Shown: in pieces, positions 41,327-49,732 of the stretch
Layout of the letters: each line of letters begins with the position of its first letter
Numbering within the stretch: the first letter of the stretch is position 1
Virus record (IMG/VR): IMGVR_UViG_3300013131_000061
Coordinates: 1-50,862 of that record
Source of the DNA: a virus
Strand: one strand, 5' to 3'
DNA: 50,862 bases
The notes under the pieces: generated by a model
Databases searched by the model: none
Told to the model about the DNA's origin: nothing
The model's input: the letters and a program-made list of their open reading frames with translations, nothing else
Made by a program: the position numbers and the translations under genes

Positions 41327-44300
41327 AGATATTTTCGAAAGAAGCTCCAGTCGGAGTAATCAAGAATTCAATATCAATGAATTCAAGAGCTTTCGTTGGT
41401 TTTAAGTAAATCTTACCCGACATGGTGTTTCTATCCAAGTCTTCTGGTGAGTTACTTACAGTGACACGGAAGTCATAAAGACCACGGTCTCTTCTGATTG
41501 CGTCAAGGATAGGGTTGACTGAGTCAAGGAAATCCTGACGAACCTTAGCGTCATTTTGTTCAAACAACAATCTAACCGCAACTGCCGAGATCAACTTACG
41601 TGCCTGTAGTAACAATCTTCTTACGTTGATTCTGTTAAGAGCAGTGTCAGCGATTTGAAGGGTCTTGTTACCCCAAATTACAGTGCCTACGTCAGAGAAG
41701 GTAGCGATTGGGTTAATACGACCTTGGTAAAGAGTATCTCTTTGGTCTTGTGTTAGTTTGATACGTGCCTTGACAGCATTTACCAAACCTCTTGTGTAAC
41801 CCGCAGTTGCGAACCAAGGGAATGAGATGTTATCTGTAAGAGCCAAGTTTCTACAAACCTCATTTGTTGGTGGGATGTATATTTGGGTGTTGTTTACAGT
41901 ATCTCTAACCAAGATCCATGGGTAGTAGGTTGCTGTATAGTTTGAATCAATTCCTGTTTGATCAAGTCTATCAACCGCTTGAGTTGGTGGAATAATGTTG
42001 TCCGTTTGGGTTGGTATATAAACATTACAATCAGGTGTGGTAACAATATAAATTGAATCAGCTCTTTGGAATGTAACCATATCAATCGCTTGTTCAACCA
42101 AGTTACTGTTGTTTACGTAATCAATACCTGGTGTTGCGAATACGTTGATGTTTACCGCTTCAGGGTTATTGAATGTTGCGATACCTAACAAGTAAGCGTA
42201 GTAGTCCGAGTTAGAGAATTCTGCAAAACCTTCCTGTGTTGTGGTCTTAAACGCTCCCCATCCTGTTGCTAAAGGATAACGAGTTGAGGGACACGCTCCT
42301 TTCTGCCATAAACTACCACCAATCATATATCGGTCGTCATTTGTTCTATTTTCTCTGTAGATGTCCCAACCATCAAAACCACCTTGTAACAAGAAAGAAT
42401 ATTTTCTAGCTTGGATAGTGTAGTAGGGGTTAGTAGGATTCTGAGGATCAGATTGGAAAGATGCGTCTCCACAATCAAATGCTGGTGTTCCTGCAGTAGG
42501 TCCAGTAGTAATGGTCACAACTGTCGCACCTGAGTCCATGTGGAAACCTTTAGTAACGTAATTCCAACGTAGAGCGTCAGTTTCAATACACAAGTTACTC
42601 GGAACTTGCTTTCCTTTGTATTGATAAAAATCAGGGTCATATCCAATTTGTGATGATATTCCCAAGAAAGTACGTCTTACGTTGTCCCCCGGAGAAATAA
42701 TTGGGTTAGGTCCTGCGGGTACGTTGAAAGGTGGGTTACCAACAACTTCACCCGGAAAATCATACGATGTTTTATAAACAGGATATGGTGGAGTTGCGTT
42801 TCCGTACTCACGAATTACATAACCCTCGAATCCACAAGGAAGTGCGTCGATCGGAGCTGTCTCGTTCAATTCCAGCATAATATACTTAGAATTCAACGCG
42901 TACTCCCCGTCCGCGGTACCCACTTGTACTCCAACATAGTTGTTGTTACCTGGATCCATACTACAGTTAGTGTACTTCTCTAAGTAAACTGGGTTAGCGT
43001 CAGTATCGAAGAAACTTCTAACACCAAGATCAAACGTACCATTGTTAAATGAAATGTTTTGAATTGAGATTTTTATTTGTGTGTTTGCCGTGTTACCATC
43101 CGCAATTGAAATAACTTTGAAAAGTCTATCTACTGTGGTACCACGGAGTTCAGAAACAACCCATGGAGATTCAGGACTTTGATATTTTTCAAGATAGTAA
43201 GCAATTGTATCAGTATTTGGTGAGTATCTCAGACCAGGTAAAGCTACAAAAGTAGAATTCAATCCACGGATGAGACCTTTGTTGTAACCCAAGTTTAGCA
43301 TGTTTTGGAATGTTTCCTCAACAAACAAAGGAACTTCATTTCTTGGTTTACCGAAATTAGTACCACCGAAAACTTTAGTAATATAATTTTGGTCGGAAGA
43401 GTTAAGGGACGTTGTGAACGCAAAGTCCGTACCGTCAGTGGTCATACCTGAAATGTTGAAAGTAGCGTATGGACTTGAGCTAATTCCTGAGTATATACCA
43501 CTATTATCTATTATAACATCTGTCAAACCTGATACAGTGTATTGAGGACCATCGTTAGACCCACCATATAAAGAAATTCCACGAGATCTCAGTGTAGCAA
43601 CAACAAGGTTATTCCAATCTGCGAAAGCAGTACCAGAATAACTGTATATATTACCCGTTACAGTACCTGAATAACAACCCGAACCTAAATCTTCAAAATT
43701 GTTTACAATACTATAGAAAGAATATCCTGAGTAGTTGTTACCAGTAGTTATGTCAAAATTAGAGTAATACCAAGCATCATTATTTGGTGAGGTGTAGTCG
43801 GCAACACTTTGTGAAAGTCCAGACACACCGAAAACGTTAGTTTCTGCGGTATAAACGGGTGACAAGAAATTGTAAGCCGCATCAGTCACAGTACCAAAGT
43901 AAGAAATTGAAGAACCTGAACCAACTCCACCATTATCAATCAAGTCTAATAATTGGTTATTCAAGTCATTAGAAATTGTTGTTTGTGAACCATTCAATTG
44001 AGTGTAAGGTTCTGTTAGGTTAGCGTTTATAATTGATGGAAACGCAGTTATGAATGAAACCGCAGTATCACCGGTACATCCTGAGAAATCAACTGACCAA
44101 GAAATCGGTGCTCCATTAAAACCAATTGAAGATCCGTCTACGTTAGCAATTGTGGTAATAGACCAAGAAGGTCCTGCATCATAACCAGATAAACCCAATA
44201 CTCTTGTTACGAATAGTTGGTTTGATTGTTGTAAATAAGATTTAGCGATATATGCCAACTCGTATTTTGGAATTTGTGTATTGACAAATTTCTCGGGTAA

Positions 44301-44486
44301 AGTACCTCCGAAAAATGCCTCGAATTCATCGTAGCTTGTGATGAAAATAGGTTCAAATGCTGGACCCGTGATTGTTTCACCAACCAATCCCAAAGTTGTT
44401 ACACCAACACTCTGAGATACGAAACTTAAATCTCTCTCAGAAGTGTAAACACCCGGAGAAACAAATATTTTATTTGATACTGCCAT
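41325..44486 (-). CDS. 18: Tail sheath protein, gp18-like
   Basis: 1053 residues, much longer than T4 gp18 (659). The N-terminus FVSPGVYTSERDLSFVSQSV and the C-terminal block with FSDVGTVIWGNKTLQ near residue 930, followed by NVRRLLLQARKLI, are the sheath-family hallmarks (Phage_sheath_1). The extra 400 residues lie in the middle (Gly/Ser/Asn/Tyr-rich, about 130-750) and probably form surface domains on the sheath. Contraction of this shell drives tube injection. A TATTTAT box is 35 bases upstream. The stop codon lies inside the A-tract facing the plus-strand terminator. Confidence 0.92.
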   Translation of the reverse strand: MAVSNKIFVSPGVYTSERDLSFVSQSVGVTTLGLVGETITGPAFEPIFITSYDEFEAFFGGTLPEKFVNTQIPKYELAYIAKSYLQQSNQLFVTRVLGLSGYDAGPSWSITTIANVDGSSIGFNGAPISWSVDFSGCTGDTAVSFITAFPSIINANLTEPYTQLNGSQTTISNDLNNQLLDLIDNGGVGSGSSISYFGTVTDAAYNFLSPVYTAETNVFGVSGLSQSVADYTSPNNDAWYYSNFDITTGNNYSGYSFYSIVNNFEDLGSGCYSGTVTGNIYSYSGTAFADWNNLVVATLRSRGISLYGGSNDGPQYTVSGLTDVIIDNSGIYSGISSSPYATFNISGMTTDGTDFAFTTSLNSSDQNYITKVFGGTNFGKPRNEVPLFVEETFQNMLNLGYNKGLIRGLNSTFVALPGLRYSPNTDTIAYYLEKYQSPESPWVVSELRGTTVDRLFKVISIADGNTANTQIKISIQNISFNNGTFDLGVRSFFDTDANPVYLEKYTNCSMDPGNNNYVGVQVGTADGEYALNSKYIMLELNETAPIDALPCGFEGYVIREYGNATPPYPVYKTSYDFPGEVVGNPPFNVPAGPNPIISPGDNVRRTFLGISSQIGYDPDFYQYKGKQVPSNLCIETDALRWNYVTKGFHMDSGATVVTITTGPTAGTPAFDCGDASFQSDPQNPTNPYYTIQARKYSFLLQGGFDGWDIYRENRTNDDRYMIGGSLWQKGACPSTRYPLATGWGAFKTTTQEGFAEFSNSDYYAYLLGIATFNNPEAVNINVFATPGIDYVNNSNLVEQAIDMVTFQRADSIYIVTTPDCNVYIPTQTDNIIPPTQAVDRLDQTGIDSNYTATYYPWILVRDTVNNTQIYIPPTNEVCRNLALTDNISFPWFATAGYTRGLVNAVKARIKLTQDQRDTLYQGRINPIATFSDVGTVIWGNKTLQIADTALNRINVRRLLLQARKLISAVAVRLLFEQNDAKVRQDFLDSVNPILDAIRRDRGLYDFRVTVSNSPEDLDRNTMSGKIYLKPTKALEFIDIEFLITPTGASFENI

Positions 44487-44521
44487 TTTATTTTATGTTC
44501 AATAAAATTTATTTTTATTAC

Positions 44522-44528
44522 ATAAATA
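44522..44528 (-). promoter_or_regulatory. TATTTAT box before the sheath gene
   Basis: Minus strand TGAATATTTATGTAA, 35 bases before the ATG, within the divergent gap shared with the small plus-strand gene. One of twelve. Confidence 0.5.
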
Positions 44529-44564
44529 TTCAGCAAAAAGACAAAAACTTTACTTTGTCTAATC

Positions 44565-44571
44565 TATTTAT
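44565..44571 (+). promoter_or_regulatory. TATTTAT box before the small plus-strand gene
   Basis: Plus strand ATCTATTTATAAAA, 36 bases before ATG 44608, back to back with the sheath box. If it is a -10 element the RNA starts near 44579, right at the leader hairpin. Confidence 0.45.
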
Positions 44572-44577
44572 AAAATG

Positions 44578-44606
44578 GGTAGATTTTATTCTACCTTTTT
44601 TCTACC
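44578..44606 (+). terminator. Leader hairpin with two alternative partners (attenuator-like)
   Basis: GGTAGA (44578-44583) can pair with TCTACC at 44590-44595, followed by T6, a compact Rho-independent terminator. It can instead pair with a second TCTACC at 44601-44606 that ends one base before the ATG. The choice would either stop transcription or cover the start codon. Confidence 0.6.
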
Positions 44607-44607
44607 T

Positions 44608-44763
44608 ATGGATAAAACAATCAAGAACCTCAAAATTTCAATAGAAACTCATAAAGTCTTAAAAGATTATTGTGATAAGAAAGGTATTAAGATGTATAGA
44701 TTCTTAGAAAACCTTATTTTAGAAAATTGTAAAGAAAAAACTGACATTTACGGAGAATCATAG
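44608..44763 (+). CDS. Small ribbon-helix-helix candidate, 51 aa
   Basis: 51 residues from ATG 44608 (MDKTIKNLKIS); an earlier in-frame ATG at 44575 would put the hairpin inside the coding region. The pattern is a basic beta strand (TIKNLKISIETHKVL) followed by two helices (KDYCDKKGIKMYRFLENLIL), as in CopG/Arc-type repressors. It is the only small plus-strand gene in this stretch and its stop overlaps the convergent neighbour by six bases. A DNA-binding regulatory role is likely but not proven; it could govern its own hairpin leader or nearby late genes. Confidence 0.6.
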   Translation: MDKTIKNLKISIETHKVLKDYCDKKGIKMYRFLENLILENCKEKTDIYGES

Positions 44764-45801
44764 TAACTTGATTCCATATTCTATTTTAGATTCTATGGAA
44801 GGATCTAAAGGCACTATATCGATTCTTAAGATATCGTTTGTGTTCACTTGAATAAAATTAACGTCAGTACCGTAGAAGTCCTCGTTGATGTAAATTTCAG
44901 ATGATTCAATATTATCATTGGCAAGTAAAAAGAAATCACCAGTGTAATCAACTAAGATTGACCTTGAGGTAACACCTGAATTGAATAATATATTTTTTTG
45001 AATTTCATCAGGATTTTCTGGAAACTGATTTCTTCTCGATTTTTTTTGAGTTAGGTTCACTTCAAACGTATTGAAAACTCGTGAGACTGCGGGAGCAACT
45101 TCGAACTCTTCTTCATCCAACAGGAAGGCTAACATAGTAAATTCGTAATTTTGAATATAAAATCTCCTACGACCTACATCAACAACAGACTCATCACTAA
45201 TGTTATTCAGAATAATTGGGATATAATGTCCATTTATTTTTCTATAGGCTTGTCGGGACGCAAATGTTTGGATTACATTCTTATTGAATTCATTTAGTTC
45301 ACGCATTCTGTTACTCAAAAGTTTCACATTATATGTGATATCAACAGGGACAGGTTGTGGGATTTTATATATATCCAACCCTTTTACATTACCATTCCAA
45401 GTAGGAACTGCAGAATAAAAATATTCTTTTCGGTTTGGGATATTATAAATAATGGCCGGATTACTACCATATTTTACATCAGGATTTCTAACAGTGGTGA
45501 TAAACGGTAGTTGAGGATTACCATTTAAATCTTGGAAGTCCCATGTCTGAGTAAATTGGGACCAGTTTTGAGTCGTGATAATAATATCAACAGGCGGGAC
45601 AATTTGACCTTCAACAATAGTTTGTAGATCCTCTTTTACAAAATCCAAAAAACCACGGTCTAAATCCGCATGTAATAATGACTTCGGAAGATAAGTTCCA
45701 TCTTCTGTAATATATTCTAATAATTGTTCCCTCCTTTGATATAATATTTTCTCAGGAGTAAGATTTATTGTTGGAATAACTTTTTTTCTAGGTAGTGCCA
45801 T
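44758..45801 (-). CDS. Tail completion/sheath-stabiliser candidate, gp15-like
   Basis: 347 residues (T4 gp15 has 272). It lies directly upstream of the sheath gene, and the middle (PVDITYNVKLLSNRMRELNE) resembles the gp15-like tail-terminator family by pattern, where a beta block is followed by a helix with NR/RE residues. No full signature is certain. An Arg/Lys-rich N-terminus (MALPRKKVIPT) is followed by charged helices. It shares its start with the stop of the 171-residue gene by one base, so the two are translationally coupled. The role at the head-proximal tail end is inferred from position. Confidence 0.5.
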   Translation of the reverse strand: MALPRKKVIPTINLTPEKILYQRREQLLEYITEDGTYLPKSLLHADLDRGFLDFVKEDLQTIVEGQIVPPVDIIITTQNWSQFTQTWDFQDLNGNPQLPFITTVRNPDVKYGSNPAIIYNIPNRKEYFYSAVPTWNGNVKGLDIYKIPQPVPVDITYNVKLLSNRMRELNEFNKNVIQTFASRQAYRKINGHYIPIILNNISDESVVDVGRRRFYIQNYEFTMLAFLLDEEEFEVAPAVSRVFNTFEVNLTQKKSRRNQFPENPDEIQKNILFNSGVTSRSILVDYTGDFFLLANDNIESSEIYINEDFYGTDVNFIQVNTNDILRIDIVPLDPSIESKIEYGIKLL

Positions 45802-46316
45802 TATAATCCTCTAAATTCATTTTCACTAACAGGAGTCGCCGTGTATGAAAAATAAAAACCTTTATACCCACCGTACGTGTGTTTATTATCCCAATCAGGA
45901 ATACCCGCATCAACAATTGAGTAATAACGTACTTGATCCTCAGTTATCCAATACCCAATGTAGTCACCCAAATCAATATTGACTTGTAAGTCCTCGAGTT
46001 CTTTCTTATAAACGCTAAATCGTAACAAACCGGGTTCATTCTGAATAATTTTGGAATTACCCAAAAATTGTTCGGTGGCTTCTTCAATTCGAAGGTAAAC
46101 GTTTATTGAGACTGGTGCCAAAAACTGAATACCATCTTTCACAACTTCACCATAAACATCATCGTTAACGGTTTTGGTTCTATCCACTTTGTATAAAACA
46201 ACTTGGAAATTCATATCTCCCTCCAACCATTCACGACCCATACCAATATCCAAGGCAAAGTCTTCACCCCCGAAGAATTTACCCAATCTTGTAATAGGAA
46301 CTTGTCTCTGTGCCAT
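45801..46316 (-). CDS. Neck/head-tail connector candidate
   Basis: 171 residues from ATG 46316 (MAQRQVPITRL). The longer frame from 46337 would place a TATTTAT box inside the coding region and is rejected. The pattern YGEVVKDGIQFLAPVSINVY, then RFSVYKKELE and DLGDYIGYWITE resembles connector (gp14-type) proteins with 'GDxixy' near the end; T4 gp14 has 256 residues and gp3 (tail terminator) 176, so either is possible. It is coupled with the next gene (shared base). The box is only 8 bases before the ATG. Confidence 0.5.
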   Translation of the reverse strand: MAQRQVPITRLGKFFGGEDFALDIGMGREWLEGDMNFQVVLYKVDRTKTVNDDVYGEVVKDGIQFLAPVSINVYLRIEEATEQFLGNSKIIQNEPGLLRFSVYKKELEDLQVNIDLGDYIGYWITEDQVRYYSIVDAGIPDWDNKHTYGGYKGFYFSYTATPVSENEFRGL

Positions 46317-46324
46317 CTTACTTG

Positions 46325-46331
46325 ATAAATA
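46325..46331 (-). promoter_or_regulatory. TATTTAT box before the connector candidate
   Basis: Minus strand TTATATTTATCAAG, 8 bases before ATG 46316, in the 42-base divergent gap. One of twelve. Confidence 0.5.
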
Positions 46332-46358
46332 TAACATAATTCATTATCTTTTTAGGTA

Positions 46359-48125
46359 TTGGAAGAACAAACTAACATATCATCAGTTGGGGTTTTAGAA
46401 CGTAAAGCCTTGGAGTTATTGGAAAAATACGATGGTGCCAATAACTATATTTTGCGTTTAAAAACTAAAATGTTGGACAATTCTAAATTTTATCCGACAA
46501 GATCCCAATCAGAATATATTATAAATTTCCATTCTAGAGTTCCGAAGGTTGCCAAAAAATGGGTTGATTTGGACCCGTATTTTGCCCAAAAATTTGCTGA
46601 TGATAAATTGTTTACTACCATTCCTCAGCAAATTTACATTGAAAAACTTCTTGTTGAGAAGGACACTTCTTATCACATTTGGGGTAAGTTTTTTGAAAAA
46701 GATTTCGTCCATGATTTTTGGATACCAAAAGTTGCTTTAGTTAGGGACAATACTGTAAAGAATGTTGAGATTGATTATTCAAAGTATTCTCATCGTCCTC
46801 CATTAGAGCATCAGAAGGAGGCTATTCAAAAACTATGTGAAAACAAAAAAATGATTTTGGCTGATGATATGGGATTGGGAAAGACCACATCTACCATTAT
46901 CGCAGCATTGGAGACGGGATCAAAGAAAATTATGATTATTTGTCCAGCATCTCTAAAAATAAATTGGCAAAGAGAGATTGAAAATTATACCGATCGATCA
47001 ACATCTATTATTGAGGGTAAGAAATGGGAAGACTCCGATTTTGTCATAATAAACTACGACATCATTAAAAATTTCCACAATGAAAAAAATAAAAAAGAGT
47101 CAGTTATTCTTAATTCTAAGTTTGATTTGGTCATTATCGACGAGGCCCATTACATTCAAAATAAACAAGCCCAAAGAACCAAACTCATAAACGACTTCGC
47201 GTCTAAAGTTGAACGACTTTGGTTATTGACTGGTACCCCCATCACAAGTCGTCCTATAAACTACTACAATCTTCTCAATTTAATTGACTCACCCGTTGCG
47301 GTGAATTGGATGGCGTATGTCAAGAGATATTGTAATGGATTTCAATTCCGAGCTGGTAAGAGAAAAGTGTGGAATGTCAGTGGAGCGTCAAACTTGGAAG
47401 AACTCCGAGATCGTACTAAACCACAAGTTCTTCGTCGTCTAAAGGAAAATGTACTTGACCTTCCCGATAAAATTATCACACCAGTATACCTGAGACTTCG
47501 TTCTAAACAATATGAGGAACTAATGGGTGACTATTACGATTGGTACGATAAAAGTGGTGAGGCAGACTCTTTGACACTTCAGTTTACCAAATTGACCCAA
47601 GTTCGTCAGTGTATCGCTCAAGAGAAAGTATCCTCAACCATTGAACTGTGTGAAAACATTATTGAACAAGACAAAAAGGTAATTGTCTTTACCAATTTTA
47701 CCAAAACCCTCGAGATGATTTTGGAACATTTCGGAAAGAAGGCGGTTAGACTTGATGGATCGATGAACCAAAGAGAACGACAAGAGGCTGTCGATAAATT
47801 TCAAAATGATGACTCGGTAAAAGTATTTGTGGGGAACATCAAAGCTGCCGGTACAGGTATTACCCTAACATCGGGTGAAGCGATAGTTATGAACGATTTA
47901 TCGTTCCTTCCATCAGACCACTCACAAGCGGAGGACAGAGCATACCGCTACGGACAAAAAAATAATGTATTGGTTTATTACCCCATTTTCGACAACACAA
48001 TTGAAGGGATTATTTACGATATCCTACGTAAGAAAAAGGATATTTTTGAAACCGTGATGGGGGACAAAGAATCAACGGGAGACTATGTTGAAGAAATTCT
48101 TAAGTCGATCAATAGTAGAAGATAA
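46359..48125 (+). CDS. SNF2-family ATP-dependent DNA helicase/translocase
   Basis: 588 residues if it starts at TTG 46359; the next ATG lies 38 codons in, and an N-terminal helical region upstream of it looks conserved, so TTG is preferred but unsure. Motif I is DDMGLGKTTS (169-178), motif II DEAH (261-264), motif III LTGTPI (about 293-298), and motif VI QAEDRAYRYGQKNNV near residue 530. This set is the SWI2/SNF2 class, closest in layout to short annealing-helicase-like or UvsW-like phage enzymes that remodel replication forks. It is transcribed divergently from the connector gene. It has no fused nuclease or bromodomain. Confidence 0.85.
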   Translation: MEEQTNISSVGVLERKALELLEKYDGANNYILRLKTKMLDNSKFYPTRSQSEYIINFHSRVPKVAKKWVDLDPYFAQKFADDKLFTTIPQQIYIEKLLVEKDTSYHIWGKFFEKDFVHDFWIPKVALVRDNTVKNVEIDYSKYSHRPPLEHQKEAIQKLCENKKMILADDMGLGKTTSTIIAALETGSKKIMIICPASLKINWQREIENYTDRSTSIIEGKKWEDSDFVIINYDIIKNFHNEKNKKESVILNSKFDLVIIDEAHYIQNKQAQRTKLINDFASKVERLWLLTGTPITSRPINYYNLLNLIDSPVAVNWMAYVKRYCNGFQFRAGKRKVWNVSGASNLEELRDRTKPQVLRRLKENVLDLPDKIITPVYLRLRSKQYEELMGDYYDWYDKSGEADSLTLQFTKLTQVRQCIAQEKVSSTIELCENIIEQDKKVIVFTNFTKTLEMILEHFGKKAVRLDGSMNQRERQEAVDKFQNDDSVKVFVGNIKAAGTGITLTSGEAIVMNDLSFLPSDHSQAEDRAYRYGQKNNVLVYYPIFDNTIEGIIYDILRKKKDIFETVMGDKESTGDYVEEILKSINSRR

Positions 48126-48136
48126 TAAGTTGGGGG

Positions 48137-48143
48137 TATTTAT
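48137..48143 (+). promoter_or_regulatory. TATTTAT box before the SOD-fusion gene
   Basis: Plus strand GGGTATTTATAATTTAT, 27 bases before ATG 48171, in the 45-base gap. One of twelve. Confidence 0.5.
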
Positions 48144-48170
48144 AATTTATAAAACTATAGTACCCGAGAT

Positions 48171-49700
48171 ATGAGAAATCTTAAAAAGAAGATTCATGAT
48201 ATAGAACAGAACCTTCAAAACAAACAAACCATCAAAGAAGAATCCCTTCACGAAGCCAAAAAAATTAGAGCAGAAAAACTACCTTACGGATATTCAGCAC
48301 TTCGTCAATTCATTGACCCTGAAACGATGAATATCCACTACAACAAACATTATAAAGGTTATATTAGCAAACTCAACGATGCTCTAGAAGGAAAAGACTT
48401 GGGTGATATTTCACTCGAGGAAATTATCAGAACAATCGAAAGATATTCAAAGGTTGTGAGAGACAATGCTGGTGGAGCCTTCAACCACGCGATATTTTGG
48501 AAAATGTTGTCCCCCACCGAAATGGAACCAAAAGGTGAAATCCTAAAGAAAATTGATTCGAATTTCGGGTCATTATCTGAATTCAAAAAGAAATTTGAGG
48601 ATTACGCAAAGAAAAGATTCGGTTCAGGGTGGGTATGGCTTGTTCTTACCAAAAGAGGAACTCTGAAAATTATGACAACGGCAAACCAAGACAATCCACT
48701 CATGGATGTTATCAAACAAGGTGGTTATCCACTTCTTGGTTTGGATTTATGGGAACACGCCTACTACCTCAAGTACAGAAACAAAAGGGATGAATACATC
48801 AAAAACTTTTGGAAGGTAGTGAATTGGGATTTTGTGGATAGTGAATACCAAAGAATCACCAACAAAGGTATCAAAGAAAGTAGTACAGTAAAAAAAATAT
48901 TATCAGAACAAAGAATTGCTAATCCTTGTTCAGAAAAAGATCGTGCGGTTATAAGAGAAATGTTCAATAACAATTCAGAGTTACTTGATTTGTATAGTGA
49001 TGGTATAAAAAAGATTTTATCACAAGCGTTTCCCGACAAATACTATGGAGCAGGTGAATACCAAAAAGGAACCGCACCTGGCATATACGATTTAGAAAAA
49101 CCAGGTAGATCAATTATCAACTACCTCAACACAAATTACAGTACATTTTGTCCCCTACTCAAAGATTTGAATAGGGTGTTGGAAGTTTATAATAAAAAAC
49201 CAATAGAATTTGAAGGTGTATCACCAGAAGAACAAATGTTCCAAATGAGAAGAATGCTCAAGTTCATTTCCGAACTAAAGGAAAGAATATTTGATCCAAA
49301 CGCAAGAACATTCCAAACCATATTTCAAATACTAAACGCAACATCAAACAAAGGTTCCAAAACCGAAGACATAGTTGAGAAGAAATTCAAACAAAAATTT
49401 GGTCCCGAAAATATAAAAAAAATTGGTGCTTTGGGAAGCAAAGAGGATATGATGGGGGTTGATATGAAAATTACCATTAATGGTAAAGAACATACTGCAC
49501 AGGTCAAACCCTTTAATTCAATCCAAGAAATTGACGAGATGTTCAGAATTGAAGGTACAGCGAATGTAAAAAAATATAAAACTGATTGGATGGTCTTTGT
49601 CAAAAGAGGAAGGGAGTTTGTAATCTTCGACAACCGAAATGCTCAGATAATAGACGGAACATATAATTTCCCAAAAGACTCTCTATTGTACCAATTCTAA
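48171..49700 (+). CDS. Mn-type superoxide dismutase fused to PD-(D/E)XK-like nuclease domain
   Basis: 509 residues. Residues 35-230 form an Fe/Mn superoxide dismutase: ligands H56, H106 (GGAFNHAIFW), D192 and H196 (LDLWEHAYYLKYRNKRDEY), gateway Y64, and G102/Q173 at the positions that are G77/Q146 in E. coli Mn-SodA, so Mn-type. Residues 235-385 form a linker/helical region. Residues 390-509 resemble a PD-(D/E)XK fold: E399, D431 (MGVDMKITING) and Q444-x-K446 (AQVKPF), with Lys/Gly-rich loops. The SOD would remove superoxide; the nuclease-like part may be structural or act on DNA. Joined without a stop. I know of no such fusion. Located between helicase and neck genes. Confidence 0.8.
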   Translation: MRNLKKKIHDIEQNLQNKQTIKEESLHEAKKIRAEKLPYGYSALRQFIDPETMNIHYNKHYKGYISKLNDALEGKDLGDISLEEIIRTIERYSKVVRDNAGGAFNHAIFWKMLSPTEMEPKGEILKKIDSNFGSLSEFKKKFEDYAKKRFGSGWVWLVLTKRGTLKIMTTANQDNPLMDVIKQGGYPLLGLDLWEHAYYLKYRNKRDEYIKNFWKVVNWDFVDSEYQRITNKGIKESSTVKKILSEQRIANPCSEKDRAVIREMFNNNSELLDLYSDGIKKILSQAFPDKYYGAGEYQKGTAPGIYDLEKPGRSIINYLNTNYSTFCPLLKDLNRVLEVYNKKPIEFEGVSPEEQMFQMRRMLKFISELKERIFDPNARTFQTIFQILNATSNKGSKTEDIVEKKFKQKFGPENIKKIGALGSKEDMMGVDMKITINGKEHTAQVKPFNSIQEIDEMFRIEGTANVKKYKTDWMVFVKRGREFVIFDNRNAQIIDGTYNFPKDSLLYQF

Positions 49701-49708
49701 TAATTAGA

Positions 49709-49715
49709 TATTTAT
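49709..49715 (+). promoter_or_regulatory. TATTTAT box before the neck gene
   Basis: Plus strand AGATATTTATTAGAA, 17 bases before the ATG, in the 32-base gap after the SOD-fusion gene. One of twelve. Confidence 0.5.
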
Positions 49716-49732
49716 TAGAAAAAAGTAGTCTG

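Noticed and set aside
46335-46337. Longer start of the connector candidate
   Set aside because: It would place the TATTTAT box inside the coding sequence; ATG 46316 fits the box spacing.
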